64,000 nucleotides of DNA from Osedax fenrisi (lineage: Eukaryota; Annelida; Polychaeta; Sabellida; Siboglinidae). A program made the position numbers and the translations under genes. Below the pieces are notes generated by a model. That model was given only the letters and a program-made list of their open reading frames with translations. It ran no database searches and had not been told where the DNA came from. The stretch is taken from NCBI GenBank assembly GCA_964019155.1, contig OZ025242.1:82037577-82101576 (forward strand). Reading direction: 5' to 3'. Shown in pieces: positions 46,805 to 58,906 of this stretch (position 1 is the stretch's first letter; the number at the start of each line of letters is the position of its first letter).

Positions 46805-47519
46805 ATATATTATATATTATAATATGTTCAATATTATATTATTAATAAATCAAATTTAAATAAATACTTATAATTATATATATTTTATATATTATATATT
46901 ATAATATGTTCAATATTATATTATTCAAATAAATACTTATAATTATAAATAATTCTATATAATACGTTCTCCTAAACAGATAATAAACTCTAGACATGCG
47001 CATTGGCACACTTCGATACTACGTAGACAATCACTACGTAGACATATTACATAGTTCCATTGATAATACATTAAGTCATACACAAGTGTCAGATAACTAA
47101 GCTTATTTTAATAGTACCAGATTGCACAAGTCACATGGCACATTGCTAGAATAACAACTATATTACATTAGTATGCGTACGGTAATATCGTAGTATAGTT
47201 AAGAGCTCGTACACACGTACACACATGCGCACCCACCATGCTAACCTACAGTATCACCTGCAGTAGGCGTACTATAATGCACATTGGATGTGATGTGTTA
47301 TAACCATATATGGGCATACACATTACCTATAGGCTGGTACGTAACGGTTTTCAGAATATAATATAGCTTAAGCTAATTAGGCGTTTTATTGTTTTAATAT
47401 ATTATGATATATATAATACTGACTATTAAATATATAATGATTATAATACATATATCTATTAATTAGGCTAATATTTATATACAATATTTAATATAATTTA
47501 ATATATTACTTACGTTATT
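45991..47519. other. A+T-rich intergenic DNA with GC-richer patches
   Basis: No gene is seen. The patch at 46,310-46,430 carries two CRE-like words (TTACGTCA and TACGTCA). The patch at 46,975-47,345 contains CACTACGTAGACA-type direct repeats and partly resembles, inverted, the sequence at 320-390. A near-identical A+T-rich direct repeat occurs at about 46,799-46,855 and 46,878-46,940. Confidence 0.45.
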
Positions 47520-47961
47520 TGTTCACTGTAATGTATATATATAATGTTTATATATATATATATATATATATTTATAACTAAATACATTCTGAAAAATAAC
47601 TTATTTGTATACATACTAATTTGTATACCTATTATATATACACACATACGGAATCGAATGTATAGTTATATAATTCAACTCTATTGATTTATATAACATC
47701 TGTATAATCATTGTGATAGTGATTAATATTGTTCATGTTGATTAGGGCTTCAGATAGTTTGTGTCGTTACTCTATAGTTTGTATCGATATATACTGGTAT
47801 TACTGACATACCTGCTGATGTGCAACATTATTAATATATATGTGGGTTTATATATTAAATTATATATTTATCTATCCCCATTATATATATAACTATCCTC
47901 ATTTTGGATAATAATGTCGAATAGATTTCAATAATTGTTTTGAAATATATACGGCTTAAAT

Positions 47962-47990
<29 letters not shown>
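47520..47990 (+). repeat. Array unit 0 (Y block without the hAT-like insertion)
   Basis: The Y block (from GGAATCGAATGTATAG at about 47,648) is followed by (TA)n at about 47,966-47,993 and then directly by GCGTATC, the start of X1. The later Y-X junctions at 49.2 and 53.1 kb hold a 2.6-kb insertion in this (TA)n tract. This junction therefore shows the unoccupied state. Confidence 0.75.
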
Positions 47991-47997
<7 letters not shown>

Positions 47998-48040
47998 TAT
48001 CAAAAAATTCAATTTCTACTTTAATTTTATAGAATTCTTC

Positions 48041-48271
48041 TTATATTTGTACCCATTCTTCGTAAAGTTCAATTTCAAATATCCTCTGGCCTCGCATGAG
48101 ATCTGCCCGTTCATGCACTAGTTGTACGCCGATTTCCTCCGTTACCGATATCACCGGACACTCTATGTGTGCGGTATGTAAGATAATATCATGCTGATTA
48201 TCGTCGTTGTTCACCATGCGATGATTATTCTCAGATACGGTGAAGGTACCTCTTTCCGGCGGCCACGGCAA
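48041..48271 (-). CDS. Unrecognised frame in X1, possible gene fragment
   Basis: About 76 codons open on the minus strand with no ATG at the left end and a stop immediately upstream, so the true 5' end is unknown. The peptide begins PWPPERGTFTVSENNHR, contains HTAHIECPVISVTEE and ends FEIELYEEWV. X2 and X3 encode the same peptide but share a TAA where X1 has CAA (Gln in VQLVHE). In X2 the downstream frame continues RRYEKFYKVKVEIE. The composition is balanced and unlike the A+T-rich noise around it, which argues for a genuine coding origin. I do not recognise the family. It could be a captured exon or part of an unknown mobile element. Confidence 0.3.
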   Translation of the reverse strand: MPWPPERGTFTVSENNHRMVNNDDNQHDIILHTAHIECPVISVTEEIGVQLVHERADLMRGQRIFEIELYEEWVQI

Positions 48272-48360
48272 TCATTGCAAAATACTCATGTTCGAAGACA
48301 CTAAATATAAGTATTATAAATGTATTTACTTTCTAATACTATTCAAATTAATATTAATTT

Positions 48361-48383
48361 AAATAAAATGTTCACCGTAATGT

Positions 48384-48414
<31 letters not shown>

Positions 48415-48591
48415 CATTACGGTGAATATTTTATTTTAATTAATATATAACTAAATTAGTTATATATAACTAAATACATTATGAAAAATAACTTATTTGT
48501 ATACATATTATATTATAAATATATTTATAATATATAAGGTATACAAATTAGTATGTATACAAATAAATTATTTTTCATAATGTATTTAGTT
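48361..48591. repeat. Two adjacent palindromes in X1
   Basis: Palindrome 1 (48,361-48,436) has 26-bp arms with one mismatch (ATGTTCACCGTAATGTATA and its complement) around (TA)n. Palindrome 2 (about 48,466-48,591) has arms of about 45 bp built on ACTAAATACATTATG and ATTTGTATACAT. X2 repeats both (from about 52,239). X3 keeps one arm of each in shortened form. Confidence 0.85.
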
Positions 48592-48605
48592 ATATATATA
48601 TATAT

Positions 48606-48606
<1 letters not shown>

Positions 48607-48682
<76 letters not shown>
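48607..48682. repeat. (CA)n/(TA)n microsatellite
   Basis: A short CACA run followed by about 32 TA dinucleotides. The equivalent in unit 2 is at about 52,521-52,588. Confidence 0.9.
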
Positions 48683-48686
<4 letters not shown>

Positions 48687-49145
48687 TAGGTTTTCCTATA
48701 TGTTTTCTTACATGTAAGCTTATTGATGTTGTCTTCGCACTTTGTTATTTTATAATTGACAGAATCTGTGTTAGGAAATTGGACCAAAGTTCTAGAAGTG
48801 TTTTTCTCACTTTTAACTGGACATTTTTATTTTCGGAATCGAATGTATAGTTATATAATTCAACTCTATAGATTGATATAACATTTGTTAAATCATTGTG
48901 ATAGTGATTAATATTGTTCATGTTGATTAGGGCTTCAGATAGTTTGTGTCGTTACTCTATAGTTTGTATCGATATATGCTGGTATTACTGACATACCTGC
49001 TGATGTGCAACATTATTAATATATATGTGTGTTTATATATTAAATTATATATTTATCTATCCCCATTATATATATAACTATCCTCGTTTTGGATAATAAT
49101 GTTGAACAGATTTCAATAATTTGTTGAAATGTATACGGCTTAAAT

Positions 49146-49248
<103 letters not shown>

Positions 49249-50087
49249 GAGCTGGGCAGTATCGCCGATACAGTATCTATTAATTAAGGCACAAAATCAG
49301 TATCGTAGATACATTTGTATTTGTATTTGTATCTATTATAAAAATTATAAAAATATTTGTAATCGTATCTATTAGTCATAAATAGTATCTACTAAGAAAA
49401 TTATGTAAACAGATACATTTTATTAAATAATATATCATTTGGAAATTATATGTATTTTATATCAATATTTTATATTATCATACTATAAATTAATTTAAAT
49501 ATATATAAATCATCAATATATTTTTAATCAAATATCTTTTGTAAATATTGAAATTAATTCATTGTTAAAAATTATGATATATCAATTATAGTGATATTCT
49601 CAAAAAACATTTAATACATTTATTGAAAACAAAGACATTATTTTGATAATATATTTTATATACTAATTGATTTATACTTTGAAAGATAAAATCATTTTAA
49701 TAAATATGATTAATTCTAAATAATAATAATTAATAATATATTAATAATTTATTTTTGTATATTTGATAATTTACTATATTCGTGTTGAATATTCGAAATT
49801 AAAGGTCGCTGATTATTTTGAGTTGAAAAATATTATATTGTAATAATTTTATTTCTCTATAGTATGTAATGGCTCATAGTATAATTTCAGATGAAATAAA
49901 CGCTGATATACCAGCGTGTGTACAATCAGTGTACAACCAACCTATACACTAAAAGATTCATCGTGGGTATCATTAAATGTCATTAAATGGTAACAAATAT
50001 ATTCTATATCATCTATTGAAGAACACGTTATAAGGTGTTCATATTTAATATGTCCTTTTAAAAGGGGTATCCCACAACCAGTTTTTC

Positions 50088-51533
50088 CAGAAATAATGTA
50101 CGGAAATGTTTGCTCGAAAGTTATTTTCTAGCAAGTTAACTATAATTTTAGTTACTTGTTACCAGTTATCTAATTGTTTTAAGCACTTTCATCAACTTAT
50201 TTATGGAAGTTTTCGGACGTGCTTTTTAATGTATTTATTGAGAAAACGGTATTTTTTGAGATTTATCTTGAGTATTACAGTTGAGTCAATTTACCGGATA
50301 TGGTGAAATAGATCATTCCAGATTTTTTGAGCATGGACGGAGAAATATTTATGTTGGGCAGATGTTAAATATGATAGAACTGGAGTTTTTAATTTGAATT
50401 TGTTTATTTTTGTTGTTCGTAAATAGTTATGTTGGGAGTTAGTAAGTTGACGAGATAGTCTGGTGTATTATAGTGAGTAGATACATTTATGGTGAGTGAA
50501 ATATTATAAATTATACTGGATTTTATTGACAGCCAAAGTAATTTGGTTCTTAGAGGAGATATATGTTGTCTGGAATGTTTAGCTATGTTGAATATAAATC
50601 TGATAGCTGTGTTTTGAAGGCGTTGGAATGTATTTATTAGATTGTGAGGAGGCATATATGTCCCTATATGGACAGGAATTACAGAAATCAATGTGGGGTA
50701 GAATGAGGGATGTAGCGAGAAGATTGCAGTATTAAAATTAATGAAGGGTATTATTGTTCTTAAGTTTTGTAGTATGTAGTTAATTGACTGTGATAGTGAT
50801 TTAGTCGGAATGTTAAATTGTAGTGTTGGGTCGATTAATACACCAAGGTTTTTACTATTATATTATATTATATTATATATATTATATTATATTATTATAT
50901 TAGCATAATAAATACTCAAATTGTTTTATACCAAGAGTTTTTACTATTATATTATATTATATATATTATTATATTAGCATAAGAAATAATCAAATTGTTA
51001 TGTGTAATTTGTACTGGAAGGAATATAGTAGTAGATGTTTTAATATGCAATGATTCAGTTTTAAGACAGTTTAGTGATAAGGAGTTGTTAGTGATCCAGT
51101 TATGTATATCAGTAATACAGTTGTTAAGTAAATGTATTGCATTATTAGGGTATATTAATTGATTATATTAATATACAGTGTAAATGTATTTCATCTATAT
51201 GCGAGTGATAGTCGACTATAGATATATAGTGGGATATTTTTCAATAATTTTAAATAAGGGAAGTATATTGATATTGAATAGGAGTGGACCAAGGACAGAC
51301 TATTGAGGTACTCCATGAGTAACTTTACGAAGTTTAGAAATTAGTATAAGGATATTATGGTCAAGAGTATAGAAGGCAGCTGATAAATTAAGGAGAATGT
51401 AGTGAGTTACCCCATTACTTTCCGAAAATTTTCGGGAAATATATTAACTTAAATATAAAAAACTTAAACTTAATTCCCACTACAATTTGCTAGAAAATCA
51501 CTTTCTAGCAAACATTTCGGGATATTATTCCGT
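50088..51533. repeat. Nested inverted-repeat structure W1 inside Z1
   Basis: About 47 bp at 50,088-50,134 is repeated in reverse complement at 51,487-51,533 with roughly 80-85 percent identity (shared core AAATGTTTGCT, then TTTTCTAGCAA). Each arm is itself a hairpin: TTGCTAGAAA and TTTCTAGCAA around five bases. The structure encloses the LINE relic. The counterpart in Z2 is at about 53,938-55,373. Confidence 0.7.
50270..51430 (-). pseudogene. Decayed CR1-like LINE reverse transcriptase, copy 1
   Basis: On the minus strand, from 51,400 downward, the translation shows LNLSAAFYTLDHNIL (RT motif A region). After a deletion it shows THGVPQ, an in-frame stop and SVLGPLLFNIN (motif B). The motif C region (FADD) is lost. 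Later LGVLIDPTLQF appears, then the C-terminal region FQRLQNTAIRFIF and LLWLSIKSSIIYNISL, typical of CR1/L2 C-termini. A 95-codon open piece remains at 50,404-50,691. Two roughly 80-90-bp A+T-rich direct repeats (about 50,847-51,000) interrupt it. It is dead and 5'-truncated. Confidence 0.75.
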
Positions 51534-51924
51534 GTAATGTACCTTGATATGTACTTTCAAATTCTACATCGATGAATATATATATATATATAAATATATA
51601 TTAAATGATATAATATATATCTATATAATGTATATCTATATATTTATATATATTTTATATAATTATAATGTATTTGTATCTACAAATATGTATCTACTAA
51701 GAAAATTCTGTATTTGTAATTGTATCTACTATTATTTTTTTTAAAGTAATTGTAGTATCTATAGATAAAGTAGTATCTATAATATATTATAAGAAAAAAG
51801 TGTGTAATTGTAATTTTATCTATTATACATTTTTTGAGTATCATGCCCAGCTCTGTATATATATATATATATGCGTATCGAAATTTTCAATTTCTACTTT
51901 AACTTTATAGAATTTTTCGTATCT

Positions 51925-52150
51925 TCGTACCCATTCTTCGTAGAGTTCAATTTCAAATATTCTCTGGCCTCGTATGAGATCTGCCCGTTCATGCGCTAGT
52001 TATACGCTGATTTCCTCCATTACCGATATCACCGGACACTCTATGTGTGCGGTATGTAAGATAACATCATGCTGATTATCGTCGATGTTCACCTGGCGAT
52101 GATTATTCTCAGATACGGTGAATGTACCTCTTTCCGGCGGCCACGGCAAT
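51925..52150 (-). pseudogene. X2 copy of the unrecognised frame, with in-frame stop
   Basis: Encodes the same peptide as 48,041-48,271 with several substitutions (VNIDDNQHDVIL in place of VNNDDNQHDIIL) and a TAA in the VQLVHE segment. The frame beyond is otherwise open to RRYEKFYKVKVEIENF, further than in X1. Confidence 0.5.
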
Positions 52151-52261
52151 CATTGCAAAATACTCATGTTCGAAGACACTAAATATAAGTATTATAAATG
52201 TATTTACTTTCTAATACTATTCCAATTAATATTAATTTAAATAAAATGTTCGCCGTAATGT

Positions 52262-52297
<36 letters not shown>

Positions 52298-52497
52298 TAC
52301 GGTGAATATTTTATTTAAATTAATATATAACTAAATTAGTTATATATAACTAGTTATATATAACTAGTTATATATAACTAAATACATTATGAAAAATAAC
52401 TTATTTGTATACATATTATATTATAAATATATTTATAATATATAATGTATACAAATTAGTATGTATACAAATAAATTATTTTTCATAATGTATTTAG

Positions 52498-52592
<95 letters not shown>

Positions 52593-53051
52593 TAGGTTTT
52601 CCTATATGTTTTCTTACATGTAAGCTTATTGATGTTGTCTTCGCACTTTGTTATTTTATAATTGACAGAATCTGTATTAGGAAATTGGACCAAAGTTCTA
52701 GAAGTGTTTTTCTCACTTTTAACTGGACATTTTTATTTTCGGAATCGAATGTATAGTTATATAATTCAACTCTATAGATTGATATAACATTTGTTAAATC
52801 ATTGTGATAGTGATTAATATTGTTCATGTTGATTAGGGCTTCAGATAGTTTGTGTCGTTACTCTATAGTTTGTATAGATATATGCTGGTATTACTGACAT
52901 ACCTGCTGATTTGTAACATTATTAATATATATGTGTGTTTATATATTAAATTATATATTTATCTATCCCCATTATATATATAACTATCCTCGTTTTGGAT
53001 AATAATGTTGAATAGATTTCAATAATTTGTTGAAATGTATACGGCTTAAAT

Positions 53052-53100
<49 letters not shown>

Positions 53101-53102
<2 letters not shown>

Positions 53103-55693
53103 GAGCTGGGCAGTATCGCCGATACAGTATCTATTAAGGCACAATATCAGTATCGTAGATACATTTGTATTTGTATTTGTATCTATTATAAAAATTATAA
53201 AAATATTTGTAATCGTATCTATTAGTCATAAATAGTATCTACTAAGAAAATTATGTAAACAGATACATTTTATTAAATAATATATCATTTGGAAATTATA
53301 TGTATTTTATATCAATATTTTATATTATCATACTATAAATTAATTTAAATATATATAAATCATCAATATATTTTTAATCAAATATCTTTTGTAAATATTG
53401 AAATTAATTCATTGTTAAAAATTATGATATATCAATTATAGTGATATTCTCAAAAAACATTTAATACATTTATTGAAAACAAAGACATTATTTTGATAAT
53501 ATATTTTATATACTAATTGATTTATACTTTGAAAGATAAAATCATTTTAATAAATATGATTAATTCTAAATAATAATAATTAATAATATATTAATAATTT
53601 ATTTTTGTATATTTGATAATTTACTATATTCGTGTTGAATATTCGAAATTAAAGGTCGCTGATTATTTTGAGTTGAAAAATATTATATTGTAATAATTTT
53701 ATTTCTCTATAGTATGTAATGGCTCATAGTATAATTTCAGATGAAATAAACGCTGATATACCAGCGTGTGTACAATCAGTGTACAACCAACCTATACACT
53801 AAAAGATTCATCGTGGGTATCATTAAATGTCATTAAATGGTAACAAATATATTCTATATCATCTATTGAAGAACACGTTATAAGGTGTTCATATTTAATA
53901 TGTCCTTTTAAAAGGGGTATCCCACAACCAGTTTTTCCAGAAATAATGTACGGAAATGTTTGCTCGAAAGTTATTTTCTAGCAAGTTAACTATAATGTTA
54001 GTTACTTGTTACCATTTACCTAATTGGTCTAAGCACTTCCATCAACTTATTTATGGAAGTTTTCGGACGTGCTTTTTAATGTATTTATTGAGAAAACGGT
54101 ATTTTTTTAGATTTATCTTGAGTATTAAGTTGAGTCAATTGACCGGATATGGTGAAATAGATCATTCCAGATTTGTTGAGAATGGACGGAGAAATATTTA
54201 TGTTGGGCAGATGTTAAATATGATAGAACTGGAGTTTTTAATTTGAATTTGTTTATTTTTTTTGTTCGTAAATAGTTATGTTGGGAGTTAGTAAGTTGAC
54301 GAGATAGTCTGGTGTGTTATGGTGAGTAGATACATTTATGGTGAGTGAAATATTATAAATTATACTGGATTTTGGTTCTTAGATGAGATATATGTTGTCT
54401 GGAATGTTTAGCTATGTTGAATATAAATCTGATAGCTGTGTTTTGAAGGCGTTGGAATGTATGTATTCGATTGTTAGGAGGCATATATGTCCCTATATGG
54501 ACAGGAATTACAGTAATCAATGTGGGGTAGAATTAGGGATGTAGCGAGAAAATTGCAGTATTAAAATTAATGAAGGGTATTATTGTTCTTAAGTTTTGTA
54601 GTATGTAGTTAATTGACTGTGATAGTGATTTAGTCGGAATGTTAAATTGTAGTGTTGGGTCGATTAATATACCATGAGTTTTTACTATTATATTATATTA
54701 TATTATATATATTATATTATATTATTATATTAGCATAATAAATACTCAAATTGTTTTATACCAAGAGTTTTTACTATTATATTATATTATATATATTATT
54801 ATATTAGCATAAGAAATACTCAAATTGTTAATGGTAATTTGTACTGGAAGGAATATAGTAGTAGATGTTTTAATATGCAATGATTCAGTTTTAAGACAGT
54901 TTAGTGATAAGGAGTTGTTAGTGATCCAGTTATGTATATCAGTAATACAGTTGTTAAGTAAATGTATTGCATTATTAGGGTCTATTAATTGATTATATTA
55001 ATATACAGTGTAAATGTATTTCATCTATATGCGAGTGATAGTCGACTATAGATATATAGTGGGATATTTTTCAATAATTTTAAATAAGGGAAGTATATTG
55101 ATATTGAATAGGAGTGGACCAAGGACAGACTATTGAGGTACTCCATGAGTAACTTTACGAAGTTTAGAAATTAGTATAAGGATATTATGGTCAAGAGTAT
55201 AGAAGGCAGCTGATAAATTAAGGAGAATGTAGTGAGTTACCCCATTACTTTCCGAACATTTTCGGGAAATATAATAACTTAAATATAAAAAACTTAAACT
55301 TAATTCCCACTACAATTTGCTAGAAAATCACTTTCTAGTAAACATTTCGGGATATTATTCCGTGTAATGTACCTTGATATGTACTTTCAAATTCTACATC
55401 GATGAATATATATATATATATATATATATAAATATATATTAAATGATATAATATATATCTATATAATGTATATCTATATATTTATATATATTTTATATAA
55501 TTATAATGTATTTGTATCTACTAAGATGTATCTACTAAGAAAATTCTGTATTTGTAATAGTATCTACTATTATTTTTTTTAAAGTAATTGTAGTATCTAT
55601 AGATAAAGTAGTATCTATAATATATTATAAGAAAAAAGTGTGTAATTGTAATTTTATCTATTATACATTTTTTGAGTATCATGCCCAGCTCTG
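53101..55693. mobile_element. hAT-like composite element Z2 (2.6 kb)
   Basis: Near-identical to Z1, with the same ends (TAGAGCTGGGCAGTATC and TGCCCAGCTCTG), the same internal inverted repeat and the same LINE relic. Small differences include a loss of about 20 bp near 54,372 relative to 50,527. It was most likely copied together with the whole unit and not inserted independently. Confidence 0.75.
54120..55265 (-). pseudogene. Decayed CR1-like LINE reverse transcriptase, copy 2
   Basis: Duplicate of the relic at 50,270-51,430, with the same in-frame stop within motif B and the same deletions. The C-terminal open piece of copy 1 is further broken here by a small deletion. Confidence 0.75.
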
Positions 55694-55705
55694 TATATAT
55701 ATATA

Positions 55706-56726
55706 TGCGTATCGAAATATTCAATTTCTACTTTAACTTTATAGAATTTTTCTTATCTTCGTACCCATTCTTCGTAGAGTTCAATTTCAAATATTCTCTG
55801 GCCTCGTATGAGATCTGCCCGTTCATGCGCTAGTTATACGCTGATTTCCTCCATTACCGATATCACCGGACACTCTATGTGTGAGGTATGTAAGATAACA
55901 TCATGCTGATTATCGTCGATGTTCACCTGGCGATGATTATTCTCAGATACGGTGAATGTACCTCTTTCCGGCGGCCACAGCAACCATTGTAAAATACTCC
56001 TGCTCGAATATACTAAATATAAGTAGTATTAATGTATTTACTTTCCAAAACTATTCCAATTAATATTAATTTAAATAAAATGTTCACGGTAATGTATACA
56101 TATATAACTAAATACATTATGAAAAATAAATTATGTTATATATACTAATTTGTATACCTATTATATTATAAATATATTTATAATATATAAAGTTATTTTT
56201 CATAATGTATTTAGTTATATAATGTATTTAGTTATATATATATATATATATATAAATAAAAACTTATATGTTTTTAACAAATGATTTTGTCTTCATACTT
56301 GTTCATTTTATTAGTTATCGAATCTGTATTAGGAAACTTGGACAACAATTCTAGAAGTATTGTAGTAATTTTCTATCTTTTAACGGGACATTTTTATATT
56401 CGGAATCGAATGTAGAGTTATATAATTCAACTCTATAGATTGATATAACATATGTTAAATAATTGTAATAGTGATTAATATTGTTCATGTTGATTAGGGC
56501 TTCAGATAGTGTCGTTACTCGATACTCGTTACTCGATAGTTTGTATCGATATATGCTGGTATTACTGACATACCTGCTGACATATAACATTATTAATATA
56601 TATATATATGTGTGTTTATATATTACATTATATATTGATCTATCCTCATTATATATATCTATCCTCTTTTTGGATAATAATGTTGAACAGATTTAAATTA
56701 TTGTTTGAAATGAATACGGCTTAAAT

Positions 56727-56760
<34 letters not shown>
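55706..56760 (+). repeat. Array unit 3 (X3-Y3, partial, no Z)
   Basis: X3 runs from 55,707 to about 56,390 and has lost most of the two palindromes. Y3 is about 56,401-56,735. After (TA)n at about 56,730-56,763 the sequence departs from the array. It is more diverged than units 1 and 2 are from each other. Confidence 0.8.
55760..55985 (-). pseudogene. X3 copy of the unrecognised frame, with the same stop
   Basis: Shares the TAA of X2 and has one more stop downstream (after WVRR). The peptide is otherwise recognisable along its length. Confidence 0.5.
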
Positions 56761-56763
<3 letters not shown>

Positions 56764-56766
<3 letters not shown>

Positions 56767-57886
56767 TATATACAATAGGTAATAACGGATTGCTATCCTG
56801 TTTCGCTCTGTTTAGTGTTCTGGACATTTACTCCTTGTAATGGAGACCCATTGTGTTCGTGACCATTTATCTTTTCAGCAGTTTTATTCATGAATTTAGA
56901 TTTATCCGGATTCTCTATAAAAGCAAAACTTTTCAGTAAATTAAATAAGCAATTGATAAACGAGTTTTAAATAAACTTCACAACTGCTTTAGAATCGTAG
57001 GAATAGTAGAATCACTACTTTTACTATTGAAGGAAGACAGGACTATTCACAATTATTACGGATTGGTAAAAACTGAAAATTTAGCGGGGTTGATGAAGGG
57101 GTGGCTGAAAACCGCGAGGCAAATATAATAAACTATTCGATATATATATATATAAAGAAATGGAGGTGATGATGAAGGGGGTAACCACAATAACCCCAAC
57201 AAGCAGATACTCTCGTATCGTGAACATGCAGGTCGTATACATGAACGCATCGTCACTGTGAAAGTTACACCGGACGAACTTATTGGACAGCGAATTATTT
57301 CATCTTCGAATAGTTCAAACAGGAGAAGGTTTCTCTGGCAATGAGGAAGGTAATATGCTGCATATACCACCTCTATTTTTAAAATGTAATATTATATTAT
57401 TTTAAATTATATATATATATATAACTAATAACGATAGATTGGGTAGGATATTTAAATAAGAATTATAGGGAAGTTAGAAACAATGTAAATAAATCATTAG
57501 ACGAGGTGTGGAATAGAACGGTATGATGCCATAACGGTAGAGCGAGAGAAATACATTTAGAAAGTAGGGATTAGGTGAGGATTAAAGAGCACGTGTAAGG
57601 TCGAAGAACATTTTCTAGAGTATGATCACAGTAAAGCTGGAGGGTAGTACGACACATTGAGAATATTGAAGCGAATGAGATAGGCTGACGATCTTATGGT
57701 AGAGAACAGACAACATATAAAAAAACATTTAATTATATATCGAATAGTTTATTATATTTGCTACGCGGTTTTCCGCCACCCCTTCATCAACCCCGCTAAA
57801 TTGCCAGTTTTTACCAATCCAAGTACAACTAATCCATTTATTATTTTGAGTGGTGTCTTATATTCACATTTATTTCGACCATTCAT

Positions 57887-57934
<48 letters not shown>

Positions 57935-58560
57935 GAATATATCTATTTCGACCTGAAACGAGTCTATTGAGGCGTGCAAATCCTATATTAGTGGTTAAGT
58001 ATACATATATCATCATGATGGTGTTGATAGACAAGGAAAATGCTGAGATATATATGTATCGGCAACTTCCTTTTCTAACATCGCCATAATGATGATATAT
58101 ATATATATATATATTCAGTTATTATATTACATAATAAAATGCTATCTTTGCAGAACGCTGATTATTTCCTCTATTGCAGGATTATTTTCTACTAGTTGTC
58201 CGTCGTGTTCCTGATATTCCTTCTCTCGTTGTTGTTGGTACCGTACTTGGGGTTAATTATTCTCCTTTTAACGCTGAACCTTCTTCGCATTGATCTACTT
58301 CCCCATCTCCTTCGAAAGTAGATCTACTTCCTCATCTACTTCTACTTCTCCGTCTCCTTCAACGCTCTCCAGAATTCTGACCGAGATAACATCCGATAAG
58401 TTGCCGGTGATTTCGTTTCCGTCCTTATTGCCGTCCTCTGTAATCCGATTGGTCGTAGGAGGCGTATTAGGGGCGTATTAGGGGGCGATAAGGGGGCGTA
58501 TTAGGCGATAAGAAGCGTATCATCGCGATGTCCCGTTCGAATCCGTAGATAGCTATATAT
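56764..58560. other. GC-richer island with coding-like fragments
   Basis: Base composition is visibly less A+T-rich. Three frame fragments look more like protein than noise. On the minus strand near 56,800-56,970 a peptide contains ENPDKSKFMNKTAEKINGHE. On the plus strand near 57,165-57,345 one contains HERIVTVKVTPDELIGQR. On the minus strand near 58,150-58,260 one contains REKEYQEHDGQLVENNPAIE and ends at a stop. None has a clear start, none is recognised, and shifts or stops lie between them. They may be exons of an unknown gene or remains of a mobile element. Confidence 0.35.
57060..57820. repeat. Long inverted repeat with 86-bp arms
   Basis: The arms 57,060-57,145 and 57,734-57,820 are reverse complements with about five or six mismatches. 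The core is GCGGGGTTGATGAAGGGGTG and both arms end ACTATTCGATATATA on the inner side. The 0.59-kb loop holds unrelated sequence. Either a foldback element or an inverted local duplication. Confidence 0.85.
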
Positions 58561-58563
58561 AAT

Positions 58564-58569
<6 letters not shown>

Positions 58570-58638
<69 letters not shown>
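58570..58638. repeat. (CA)n-(TA)n compound microsatellite
   Basis: About nine CA dinucleotides followed by about 27 TA dinucleotides. Confidence 0.9.
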
Positions 58639-58647
58639 CTACAACCA

Positions 58648-58808
58648 GAATAATCTATAATTGCTGAAAATTCATTTTAAAAACGTCTATCTAAAATTTA
58701 GATAGTAAATTTAGATTCTAAATCAATACCTGATATATAATATTATATATCAGGTATTGATTTAGATACACGTATTTTAAAATGAATTTTCAGCAAATAT
58801 TGATTATT
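58648..58808. repeat. Foldback (inverted-repeat) element
   Basis: The arms share TTGCTGAAAATTCATTTTAA and AATCAATACCTGATATA with their complements around a short TATA centre. The left arm carries an extra 31 bp at about 58,686-58,716 that is itself palindromic (CTATCTAAAATTTAGATAG). Confidence 0.85.
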
Positions 58809-58864
58809 CTATTATTTTAATTTATTAATACCTATTATATAATATATAATTTGATAATAGGATA

Positions 58865-58906
<42 letters not shown>

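Larger units (their letters stand above)
51871..55705 (+). repeat. Array unit 2 (X2-Y2-Z2, about 3.84 kb)
   Basis: Colinear with unit 1 over its whole length and near-identical across Z. X2 is 51,872-52,735, Y2 is about 52,740-53,055 and Z2 is 53,101-55,693. The X2 frame has the stop also found in X3. Confidence 0.9.

Noticed and set aside
50106..50306. Plus-strand frames starting MFARKLFSSKLTI at 50,106 and 53,956
   Set aside because: They lie in the inverted-repeat arm and LINE relic region, differ in length between the duplicates, and show no family features; the similarity is explained by the unit duplication.
57056..57370. 104-codon minus-strand frame ending HPFINPAKFSVFTNP
   Set aside because: It runs through one arm of the long inverted repeat and a (TA)n tract; the other arm encodes a similar string in the opposite orientation with mostly non-synonymous differences, and the opposite strand of the same stretch has a more protein-like frame.
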